A stretch of DNA of 9,597 nt from an uncultured Lachnobacterium sp. Its GTDB lineage: Bacteria; Bacillota; Clostridia; Lachnospirales; Lachnospiraceae. The notes beneath the pieces were generated by a model, which saw nothing but the letters and a program-made list of their open reading frames with translations, was not told the DNA's origin and did not search any database. Shown in pieces: positions 1 through 5,002 of the stretch. The position numbers were made by a program, and so were the translations under genes. Position 1 is the first letter of the stretch, and each line of letters starts with the position of its first letter. The stretch spans positions 1 through 9,597 of the forward strand of contig URLU01000076.1 in the NCBI GenBank assembly GCA_900548765.1. The letters run 5' to 3'.

Positions 1-301
1 CACCCTTACAAAGCTTGAAATTTCGCCTGTTTCATTGAATGCCACATACACCACAGATAATGCACCAGAGGCAAATCAGGACGATTTGGGTGTACCATGT
101 GTCAAGGGTGTGGTATTAAAGGACGGAAGCAGACTTCCATATCTTACAGATGGAGGCAGCATAGGATATACAGATGATTCCAAGACTGAAGCTTACAATG
201 TATTCGGCTATGACAGGGTTATTGATGTGGATAATGTTAAGGCTCTGATTATAAGCCCTACAGGTAACACGGCTGATACTGTGGAGGTTGATATACAGTA
301 G
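1..301 (+). CDS. C-terminal fragment of a DUF4179/DUF5643-like membrane protein (5' end outside window)
   Basis: The frame is open from base 2 to a TAG at 299-301, about 99 residues. The earliest possible start inside the window, a TTG at 35, has no Shine-Dalgarno, and the residues before it (TLTKLEISPVS) fit the same domain, so the gene almost certainly begins upstream. The visible part has a beta-rich extracytoplasmic look with the pattern 'E-I-S-P-V-S-L', then 'V-V-L-K-D-G-S', and near the end 'D-V-D-N-V-K-A-L-I-I'. This layout is familiar from the C-terminal domain (DUF5643-type) of DUF4179 proteins, which pair with ECF sigma factors in Firmicutes. That assignment is by memory of the pattern, not by alignment. 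A sigma/DUF4179 pair lies 700 bp downstream, so this may be the tail of a related locus. No cysteine cluster or catalytic motif is visible. Confidence 0.6.
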   Translation, partial: TLTKLEISPVSLNATYTTDNAPEANQDDLGVPCVKGVVLKDGSRLPYLTDGGSIGYTDDSKTEAYNVFGYDRVIDVDNVKALIISPTGNTADTVEVDIQ

Positions 302-334
302 GCTCTGAAAATTATTATGGCTTATATAGAGAAC

Positions 335-377
335 CTGCCACCATCAAAACTGCCACCATCAAACCTGCCACTGGCAG
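335..377. repeat. 15-bp tandem repeat running into a small inverted repeat
   Basis: CTGCCACCATCAAAA (335-349) is followed directly by CTGCCACCATCAAAC (350-364), and a third copy begins with CTGCCAC (365-371) before it diverges. The third start is also the left arm of CTGCC-ACT-GGCAG (365-377). The word CTGGCAGCTT then occurs at 371-380 and 398-407. Over about 130 bp there are eight copies of TGCCA or its complement TGGCA, so several alternative hairpins are possible. It lies between the end of the upstream gene and its terminators. Function unknown; it could simply be a slipped-strand expansion. Confidence 0.7.
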
Positions 378-429
378 CTTTTCTGGATGCATGGCAACTG
401 GCAGCTTCTCCAGCATACTTTGGCATGCA

Positions 430-458
430 AATGGCTTCCCGGAAAGGGAAGCCATTTT
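430..458 (+). terminator. Hairpin, probable terminator or 3'-end stem of the upstream gene
   Basis: AATGGCTTCCC (430-440) pairs perfectly with GGGAAGCCATT (446-456) around a GGAAA loop, an 11-bp stem. Only four T residues (455-458) follow, so on its own it would be a weaker terminator than the next hairpin. It may act in tandem with it or protect the mRNA end. Confidence 0.55.
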
Positions 459-478
459 AAAGTTGCCAAGCATACGAC

Positions 479-502
479 AAAAAGGTCCGGTGGACCTTTT
501 TT
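479..502. terminator. Bidirectional rho-independent terminator between convergent genes
   Basis: AAAAAGGTCC (479-488), a GGT loop and GGACCTTTTT (492-501) form a perfect stem with a T run of six on the + strand and a matching A run on the other side. It can therefore stop transcription from the gene ending at 301 and from the minus-strand gene ending at 515, 13 bp away. Confidence 0.85.
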
Positions 503-514
503 AGTGAGCATAAA

Positions 515-805
515 TCAGCCCTGTTGTCCATTCGCCTGTCGAATCATATCTTCAACTACGATGTCGTAGATTTCACCGATTGAGTTACAGTACTCAAGAA
601 TTTTCCAAGGCTCATTAGTATGAAAATGGATTTTAACCAAATCCTCATCCCCAGCTGCAATCAGGCTGTTTCCCTCAAAATTCTCTGTGATGTAATCAGA
701 TATCTCATCCTCGTCCAAATCCTTATCACGTCTGTCGATTAACAGCTGTGTGTCATAGCGGTATGCAAACTGATCGTCTTCTGCATCTATTGAATTAACT
801 GCCAT
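515..805 (-). CDS. Small FakA/YloV middle-domain-like protein (annotated in relatives as 'kinase to dihydroxyacetone kinase')
   Basis: This 96-residue protein matches the central domain of the fatty acid kinase subunit FakA (YloV, DAK2 family). The tell-tale stretch is G52-D-E-D-L-V-K-I-H-F-H-T-N-E-P, followed by K-I-L-E-Y and G-E-I-Y-D-I-V-V-E-D-M; FakA reads similarly (VHVHTNNPGKVLEYA...). The N-terminal nucleotide-binding DAK2 domain and the C-terminal domain are absent, so no kinase activity is expected. In FakA the domain opens with a 'Y-C-T-E' motif; here the same place reads Y17-D-T-Q, so the cysteine is missing while H60 and H62 remain. The ATG at 805 was chosen because GGAGG lies 8 bp before it; the upstream ATG at 820 overlaps that Shine-Dalgarno. 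Monocistronic, ending at a shared terminator. No signal peptide, so cytoplasmic. Role unknown: it might bind an acyl or protein partner. Confidence 0.8.
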   Translation of the reverse strand: MAVNSIDAEDDQFAYRYDTQLLIDRRDKDLDEDEISDYITENFEGNSLIAAGDEDLVKIHFHTNEPWKILEYCNSIGEIYDIVVEDMIRQANGQQG

Positions 806-836
806 TTTAATAACCTCCATTTATTTTTATATTGTC

Positions 837-865
837 ATTTTATCATATATGAAAGCGCTTGTCAG
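837..865 (-). promoter_or_regulatory. Sigma-A-type promoter of the FakA-middle-domain-like gene
   Basis: Read on the minus strand: -35 CTGACA (865-860), a 17-bp spacer, and -10 TAAAAT (842-837). The start codon is about 30 bp further down with a good Shine-Dalgarno. Each hexamer differs from consensus by one base and the spacing is ideal. Confidence 0.6.
850..863. promoter_or_regulatory. Possible CcpA cre-like operator inside the promoter spacer
   Basis: TGAAAGCGCTTGTC on the + strand (GACAAGCGCTTTCA on the minus strand) carries the AAGCGCTT core of catabolite-responsive elements. The minus-strand reading fits 12 of 14 positions of TGNAARCGNWWWCA. It sits between the -35 and -10 boxes, where a bound repressor would block transcription. 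One site judged by eye, so tentative. Confidence 0.35.
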
Positions 866-932
866 TTTATAATAAACTCAGACTGAACTTTTTCTCGTAA
901 TAAGACAATATATAAGTGTAAGGGCACAGACC

Positions 933-948
933 TTTTAGCCGGCTAAAA
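933..948. repeat. Perfect 16-bp palindrome just upstream of the sigma factor ribosome binding site
   Basis: TTTTAGCCGGCTAAAA is perfectly self-complementary. With one bulged A it extends to CCTTTTAGCC/GGCTAAAAAGG (931-952). It lies in the leader, before the AAAGG Shine-Dalgarno at 954-958, with no T run after it, so it is not a terminator. It could be a dimeric regulator's operator or an RNA stem that affects translation. I see no convincing sigma-A or ECF promoter in 866-930; the TGAAC at 884-888 and CGTA at 897-900 are too close together for an ECF promoter. Confidence 0.6.
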
Positions 949-966
949 AGGGGAAAGGATAACTTG

Positions 967-1506
967 ATGAATAATAATGAATTCGAGCAATTTGTTCTGG
1001 ATAATGGAAAGGACATACTGAGGTTCTGCAGGATGACCTGTGGAGACAGGGAATCAGGTGACGAATTATACCAGGACACCATGCTCAAGCTGTTGGGCAA
1101 GAGACAGGAATTGGACAGCGGACAGAATGTACGAAGCTATGCCTTATCCATATCAATATTACTCTGGAAAAATAAAAAAAGAAAATATGCTAATAGAAAC
1201 CGACTGGTACCTGTGGACAGCATCGAAGAGATGGAGAGCAAGGGAGCATCAGAGATTAGAGATATATCTGCAGCATCTCCAGAGACAAGCATTCTGCAGG
1301 AGGATGAAAAGCGGACTGTTCAAAGAATAGTTGCCAATCTGCCTGAAAAATTCAGGATGCCAATACATTTATACTATTCTGCTGATATGTCAATCCGAGA
1401 GATTGCAGAGATATTAAAGGTACCTGAGGGAACTGTTAAAAGCCGTATGAACAAGGCAAAAAGTTTACTAAAAAAAGAACTGGAGGCGTTAGGATATGAC
1501 AGATGA
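967..1506 (+). CDS. ECF-family RNA polymerase sigma factor
   Basis: A 179-residue sigma-70 factor of the extracytoplasmic function group. Region 2 spans roughly residues 5-78, with the aromatic and basic core-binding and -10-melting segment (RSYALSISILLWKNKKRK). A linker of about 35 residues follows. Region 4 lies at about 114-172 and includes LPEKFRMPIHLYYSADMSI and the helix-turn-helix IREIAEILKVPEGTVKSRM, the usual -35 recognition element. Length is normal for the group. ATG 967 was preferred to the adjacent in-frame TTG at 964 because AAAGG (954-958) then has an 8-bp spacer. Its last 11 bases overlap the next gene, whose Shine-Dalgarno (GGAGG, 1482-1486) lies inside this reading frame, so the two are probably translated together. 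Such factors are usually held inactive by the co-encoded membrane protein until an envelope signal appears. Confidence 0.92.
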   Translation: MNNNEFEQFVLDNGKDILRFCRMTCGDRESGDELYQDTMLKLLGKRQELDSGQNVRSYALSISILLWKNKKRKYANRNRLVPVDSIEEMESKGASEIRDISAASPETSILQEDEKRTVQRIVANLPEKFRMPIHLYYSADMSIREIAEILKVPEGTVKSRMNKAKSLLKKELEALGYDR

Positions 1507-2668
1507 AAAACTGGATTTAATTTTAAAGCAGGCTCTTTCTCCGGAGATTGATGATTGCGATGTAAAAATCAAGACCATGGACATGGAAAGGAAGGAAAAT
1601 ATGATTAATTATGAAAAAAATAAAAATTTCAAAAAAAGCAGCGTAAAGTCGTGGAAGCATGCTGCAGTGGCAGCCGCTGCTATTGCAGTGACTATGGTTT
1701 CATCAATTACAGCCTATGCAGCATGGCGATATTTTTCGGCTAAGGATGTAGCAGCAGAAATTGCTGATAACAGGCTTGCTCAGGAATTTGAGCAAAATAA
1801 CTGGATGGATGAATGCGAGACACAGACATATGGAAACTATGACATTACCCTTTTAGGAATAGTTTCTGGTGACGAAATTTCGTCACATTTATCTAAAACT
1901 GATTCGGGAGAGATTGATGGAGATAAAACTTATATGGCTGTTGCCATAGCCCATTCAGATGGGACTCCTATGCCAGATTCATCAAAGACGGATGAGGAAC
2001 AATTCTATGTGTCACCTTATATTGAGGGGCTTGATCCTGCAAGATATAATGCGTCTGTCCTGGGGGGCAATAACACCTTGTTTGTCTCTGATGGAATACA
2101 ATACAGACTGCTGGAGACAGACAATATAGAGTGCTTTGCCGACAGGAAAATTTATATTGGAGTATCAGAGGGGGAAGCTTATGATGATAAAGCATATGTG
2201 TATGATTCTGTCAGTGGGGCTATAAGCAGGAATGAATCATACGAGGGAGTAAATGCACTCTTTACTTTAAGCATTGATTCAAATCTGGCCGACCAGAAAA
2301 AAGCCGCAGAGGTCATAGCTGCCATGGATAATTATGAAGCTGGTGGAGAATACACAGAGATTTTATCAGAGGCAGACCGCTGGGTTAATAGTATTACTCC
2401 AGAAAATATTGATGAGAAGGCAACTCCTTTGGAAAGCAGCAGACAGGTACTTAGTCTGAGCGAGTTCGCAGAGTATGTAATGGGTGAAGCTGCGGATGGA
2501 GCAGATGTAGATGCAGAAGCTGCAGTGCTGGATGAATATTTTCCAGATGGAGCTGGAATGAGTGAAATCATGACGAAATCTGCTGCATCTAAGGAGGATG
2601 CATATGTGGAGACGTACACTCTTAATTCTGATGATACAGTCACAATTTTAAGATATGTACCTGCCTAA
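1496..2668 (+). CDS. DUF4179-like single-pass membrane protein, probable anti-sigma partner
   Basis: A 390-residue protein with a charged cytoplasmic N-terminus (about 1-53), one membrane helix at about 54-76 (KHAAVAAAAIAVTMVSSITA) and a large extracytoplasmic part. The segment right after the helix (AAWRYFSAKDVAAEIADNRL) and the one beginning YGNYDITLLGIVSG near 112 are typical of DUF4179 proteins of Lachnospiraceae. The family sits next to ECF sigma factors and is assumed to restrain them; that role here rests on the operon, not on a recognised anti-sigma zinc motif, which is absent. Residues 330-375 are rich in Asp, Glu and Ala, and the C-terminus (YVETYTLNSDDTVTILRYV) looks like a final beta strand pair. 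GGAGG lies 9 bp before the ATG and the start overlaps the sigma gene by 11 bp, so stoichiometric coupled synthesis is likely. No protease site can be pointed to. Confidence 0.8.
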   Translation: MTDEKLDLILKQALSPEIDDCDVKIKTMDMERKENMINYEKNKNFKKSSVKSWKHAAVAAAAIAVTMVSSITAYAAWRYFSAKDVAAEIADNRLAQEFEQNNWMDECETQTYGNYDITLLGIVSGDEISSHLSKTDSGEIDGDKTYMAVAIAHSDGTPMPDSSKTDEEQFYVSPYIEGLDPARYNASVLGGNNTLFVSDGIQYRLLETDNIECFADRKIYIGVSEGEAYDDKAYVYDSVSGAISRNESYEGVNALFTLSIDSNLADQKKAAEVIAAMDNYEAGGEYTEILSEADRWVNSITPENIDEKATPLESSRQVLSLSEFAEYVMGEAADGADVDAEAAVLDEYFPDGAGMSEIMTKSAASKEDAYVETYTLNSDDTVTILRYVPA

Positions 2669-2692
2669 TCTATTTGTATGACACCAGTATGA

Positions 2693-2809
2693 GTTGAACA
2701 TATAATAATTACTTTTGTCATAATTGGGCTGGGAGCAGATGCTGTAATTGATGTGAGGTATGGTTCTTCACAGGTTATGTCAGGGGCAAATGTATTTATT
2801 TCAATGTAA
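2693..2809 (+). pseudogene. Remnant of a YbjQ/UPF0145-type (heavy-metal-binding domain) gene, C-terminal part only
   Basis: After a TGA at 2690-2692 the frame stays open to TAA 2807-2809 and encodes GLGADAVIDVRYGSSQ, then VMSGANVFISM. YbjQ-family proteins have near their C-terminus 'LGA-NAV-(I/V)-(N/G)-V-R/D' followed by '(V/I)M-x-GA', which this matches closely. There is no start codon with a Shine-Dalgarno and no room for the N-terminal two thirds, and the final 'AYGTAV'-like strand is lost. It therefore looks like a decayed fragment left between the sigma operon and its terminator. Recognition is by eye on about 30 residues; chance resemblance is possible but the pattern is specific. Confidence 0.45.
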
Positions 2810-2820
2810 TATAAGTACAT

Positions 2821-2856
2821 AAAAAGGGAGCTGCGAGTATTTCGCAGCTCCTTTTT
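2821..2856. terminator. Bidirectional rho-independent terminator
   Basis: GGAGCTGCGA (2827-2836) and TCGCAGCTCC (2842-2851) form a 10-bp GC-rich stem with loop GTATT, flanked by five A on the left and five T on the right. It ends the sigma operon on the + strand and the redox cluster on the minus strand. Confidence 0.9.
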
Positions 2857-2873
2857 AAAGCATTGTTTTCTAA

Positions 2874-3803
2874 TTATTTTGCATTGTCTGCATCAATTAC
2901 TGACTGAATCTGTTCCATAAGCTGATCATAATTCTCCTGTTGGTCAATGCCGCCAAGCATTGGTTCACCTACGATATTGCCATTTCTGTCAACAAGAATA
3001 GTTGTAGGGAATGCCATGATATTAGATGCGTATTTAGCTGCATCTGAATCAGAGTCAAAGCACACATTGCGATATTCAGCCCCCTGACTTTCAAGAATAC
3101 TCTTAGCTTCTTCAATGGCTGTCTCGTTACCATCAAATGTTTCGGTATTTACGCCGATTACCTGACCACCCATTGATTTTATAGCTTCATTTAATTCATT
3201 AAGCTTAGATAGTTCGGCAACGCAAGGCTTACATCCAGAAAACCAGAAATTTAAAACTGTTACAGCATTATTTGAGAAAAGACTCTCATCAATCTTGTTT
3301 CCATCAAAATCGGTTCCAGATATATTTTTGAAAGCACTGGAGTCTGTATCAGCACCAGAGTCAGATGCTGCAGAGCTGTCTGTTGCAGAAAGCTTGTCCT
3401 GTATTTCCGTTATATCTTTTTCAAGACCACGTATTACCTCAATGTCATTTGTAAGGGTGTCAAGCTCCTCAGCAGAAAGGCTGTCTTTAATGTTTTCAAC
3501 TGCTCCAGCGAGAAAATCTGCATAGTCTGCATTTTCTGTTATATTGCTCTTATCCATTGAATTAAACACCTTATCCCAGACATCCTTGTGGTCATCAAAA
3601 ACCTGCTGCTCCTGATTGTAAAGATCTGTTAACTGAGCTTCAAGGTCATTCTCATTTCCCTTTGATTCTGTTACAGAATCTGCTGTCTGGGTAGGATTAT
3701 TTTCCTCTAATGTACTGCCAGTGCCAGTGTTTCCACCACAGGCTGTAAAAGATAATACTGCACAAAGTGTCAGGGCTGCGATAATGTTTCTTCTTTTTTT
3801 CAT
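2874..3803 (-). CDS. TlpA-like thioredoxin-fold lipoprotein with an added helical N-terminal region
   Basis: A 309-residue exported lipoprotein: a MKKRR start and hydrophobic stretch lead to the lipobox SFTAC with the lipidated C22. Residues 23-50 form a polar linker. About 52-140 is strongly helical and charged, possibly a coiled-coil bundle. About 160-306 is a TlpA/ResA-type thioredoxin domain with active site C191-K-P-C194 in the context NFWFSGCKPC, and the cis-proline loop A-F-P266-T-T. Typical TlpA/ResA proteins are about 170-200 residues, so the helical part is extra. Expected role: thiol-disulfide exchange on extracytoplasmic proteins. AAGGAG lies 8 bp before the ATG. It is the last of three same-direction genes, 76 bp after the Fe-S membrane protein, and ends next to a strong terminator. 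No CcdA is visible nearby, so the upstream Fe-S and CXXC proteins are the natural candidates for its electron supply (inference). Confidence 0.88.
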   Translation of the reverse strand: MKKRRNIIAALTLCAVLSFTACGGNTGTGSTLEENNPTQTADSVTESKGNENDLEAQLTDLYNQEQQVFDDHKDVWDKVFNSMDKSNITENADYADFLAGAVENIKDSLSAEELDTLTNDIEVIRGLEKDITEIQDKLSATDSSAASDSGADTDSSAFKNISGTDFDGNKIDESLFSNNAVTVLNFWFSGCKPCVAELSKLNELNEAIKSMGGQVIGVNTETFDGNETAIEEAKSILESQGAEYRNVCFDSDSDAAKYASNIMAFPTTILVDRNGNIVGEPMLGGIDQQENYDQLMEQIQSVIDADNAK

Positions 3804-3820
3804 GATAAAATCTCCTTAAA

Positions 3821-3850
3821 ATTATATTGTTGTTATGTTTATTTTGTCTA
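3821..3850 (-). promoter_or_regulatory. Possible internal promoter for the TlpA-like gene
   Basis: On the minus strand TAGACA (3850-3845), an 18-bp spacer and a perfect TATAAT (3826-3821). Transcription would begin near 3814, at or inside the Shine-Dalgarno, giving a leader of only about 10 bases. The match may be a chance product of AT-rich sequence, and the gene is probably also read from the cluster promoter. Confidence 0.3.
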
Positions 3851-3879
3851 TATAAACTATCAGCTGGGTTTTAGAGCAT

Positions 3880-4779
3880 CTATGAATCCTGTTTGTCAGA
3901 ATGACATAGTGTTTTTCCAGCAAACTGATAGTGAATAGCATCCTTCGGGCATGCTCTCATGCAGGCTCCACAGCGGATACACTCTGAATGATTTGGCGTC
4001 TCAAGGACATTTACGTCCATCTTACATGCCTTTTTACACTGATTACATCCTACACATTTATCCTTTTCAACCTTTATGCCGAGCAATGACACTTTGTTAA
4101 AAAGAGAGTAAATTGCACCAAGCGGACAGATCCATTTACAAAATGGGCGGTAAAACAGTATGCTTAAGACCACAACTGTTATCAGAATGATACTTTTAAA
4201 TGTAAACAGCTTTCCGAGGGCGGAACGTATGCCGGCATTTGCCAGTGAAAGTGGAATAGCACCTTCCAAAACTCCCTGTGGGCAAATGTATTTACAAAAG
4301 AATGGATCTCCCATTCCTATAGAATTTGTAACAAGCATTGGAAGCAGGATAACAAAAACTATTAGTATGATATATTTCAGATAACGCAGCGGTTTAAGCT
4401 TTGCTGTCGAAAACTTTTTGCCCGGAATTTTGTGAACTAAGTCCTGAAACCATCCAAAGGGACATAAAAATCCACATATAAATCTGCCAAGTGTCACACC
4501 AAGTAAAATAAAAAAGCCTGTTATATAGTATGAAAATTTAAACTTTGATGAACCGACTACTGCCTGAAAAGCACCTATTGGGCAGGCTCCAGATGCGGCA
4601 GGGCATGAATAACAGTTTAAACCAGGCACACAGACAGATTTGCCATTTCCCTGATATATTTTGCCCTTAAACAGATTGGGCAGATGTATATTTGTAAGCA
4701 GGGTGGCTGCGGCTTGTATAAATCCCCTAAATTTAGCTAATTGTTTTGAAAATATATTTTTTTTATCCAATTCCAACAC
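3880..4779 (-). CDS. Polytopic 4Fe-4S membrane protein, NapH/YccM-like
   Basis: A membrane electron-transfer protein of up to 299 residues. The N-terminal part has C50-VPGLN-C56-YS-C59-P-AASGA-C66-PIGA, typical of the clostridial branch of this family. Membrane helices lie at about 82-105, 134-153 and 193-213. Each is bordered by CxxxCP elements: C102-GFL-C106-P, C162-KYI-C166-P and C214-KWI-C218-P. The C-terminal part is a two-cluster ferredoxin domain: C242-VG-C245-NQ-C248-KKA-C252 and C267-IR-C270-GA-C273-MRA-C277-P. Such proteins pass electrons between cytoplasm and membrane or outer-face acceptors. The start is uncertain: GTG 4779 leaves 1 bp after GGAG (4784-4781), TTG 4776 leaves 4 bp, and TTG 4770 leaves 10 bp and may be real. 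All overlap the preceding gene, implying coupling. The likely redox partner is the lipoprotein encoded next. Confidence 0.88.
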   Translation of the reverse strand: MLELDKKNIFSKQLAKFRGFIQAAATLLTNIHLPNLFKGKIYQGNGKSVCVPGLNCYSCPAASGACPIGAFQAVVGSSKFKFSYYITGFFILLGVTLGRFICGFLCPFGWFQDLVHKIPGKKFSTAKLKPLRYLKYIILIVFVILLPMLVTNSIGMGDPFFCKYICPQGVLEGAIPLSLANAGIRSALGKLFTFKSIILITVVVLSILFYRPFCKWICPLGAIYSLFNKVSLLGIKVEKDKCVGCNQCKKACKMDVNVLETPNHSECIRCGACMRACPKDAIHYQFAGKTLCHSDKQDS

Positions 4780-4903
4780 ACTCCAGACATAATTTTATTG
4801 CTTTGCTGAGTACCGTGGCAGCTTCGCCTCTGATGGCACCATAGCCAATCATGACTATACCGGTAATTAATAGCAGGAAGCGGGTTATTCTAATTGATTT
4901 CAA
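4763..4903 (-). CDS. CD1871A-family small CXXC membrane protein
   Basis: A 46-residue protein: basic N-terminus (MKSIRITR), one hydrophobic helix at about residues 9-22 (FLLLITGIVMIGYG), then RGEAATVLSKAI and a C-terminal C39-L-E-C42-V-G-I-G. Short proteins with this exact plan (helix, 'RGE', terminal CLEC-IGIG) are known in Clostridia as the CD1871A family and tend to sit beside NapH-like Fe-S proteins. The TTG at 4903 was chosen because AGGAGT (4919-4914) lies 10 bp before it and gives the usual length; the open frame runs back to a TTG at 4960 and an ATG at 4924, but neither has a Shine-Dalgarno and the extra residues are polar. The stop overlaps the start of the Fe-S gene. The CXXC pair near the membrane surface suggests a thiol relay, by inference. 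Confidence 0.8.
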   Translation of the reverse strand: MKSIRITRFLLLITGIVMIGYGAIRGEAATVLSKAIKLCLECVGIG

Positions 4904-4932
4904 GTTTTTATGTACTCCTTTCATTATTGTGT

Positions 4933-4961
4933 TTGACCTATCGACTATTGAATTATACAAT
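4933..4961 (+). promoter_or_regulatory. Sigma-A-type promoter of the two-component operon
   Basis: TTGACC (4933-4938), a 17-bp spacer and TACAAT (4956-4961), each one base from consensus. Transcription should begin near 4968, giving a leader of about 35 bases that contains the regulator's GGAG at 4991-4994. Confidence 0.75.
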
Positions 4962-4963
4962 AG
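4945..4963. promoter_or_regulatory. Inverted repeat covering both divergent -10 boxes, candidate operator
   Basis: CTATTG-AATTATA-CAATAG is a perfect 6-bp inverted repeat with a 7-bp centre. It encloses the rightward -10 (4956-4961) and the leftward TATAAT (4957-4952), so one bound dimer could affect both the two-component operon and the redox cluster. No known regulator's motif is recognised. Confidence 0.4.
4952..4957 (-). promoter_or_regulatory. -10 box of the leftward redox cluster promoter, with a poor -35
   Basis: A perfect TATAAT on the minus strand, 49 bp before the small CXXC gene. At 17 bp spacing the -35 is CAAGAA, a poor match; TTAACA (4984-4979) is better but 21 bp away. A perfect -10 with a weak -35 is the usual pattern of an activator-dependent promoter. 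Confidence 0.4.
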
Positions 4964-5002
4964 GAGGTGTAAAATTCTTGTTAAGAAAATGGAGAAATTA
5001 TA

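Noticed and set aside
335..377. CRISPR-like repeats
   Set aside because: The units are 15 bp, directly abutting without spacers, and only about 2.5 copies.
387..569. 60-codon + strand open frame
   Set aside because: It runs through the repeat cluster, both hairpins and the end of the minus-strand gene, has no Shine-Dalgarno, and its product has no recognisable pattern.
864..878. Small palindrome AGTTTA-TAA-TAAACT between the divergent genes
   Set aside because: Six-base AT-rich arms are expected by chance in such sequence, and it is not aligned with a promoter in a telling way.
867..1330. Open frames on both strands around the start of the sigma gene
   Set aside because: They overlap the clearly real sigma factor in other frames and lack ribosome binding sites.
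2332..2643. Minus-strand open frame, serine and alanine rich
   Set aside because: It is an antisense shadow of the low-complexity end of the DUF4179-like gene, without a ribosome binding site.
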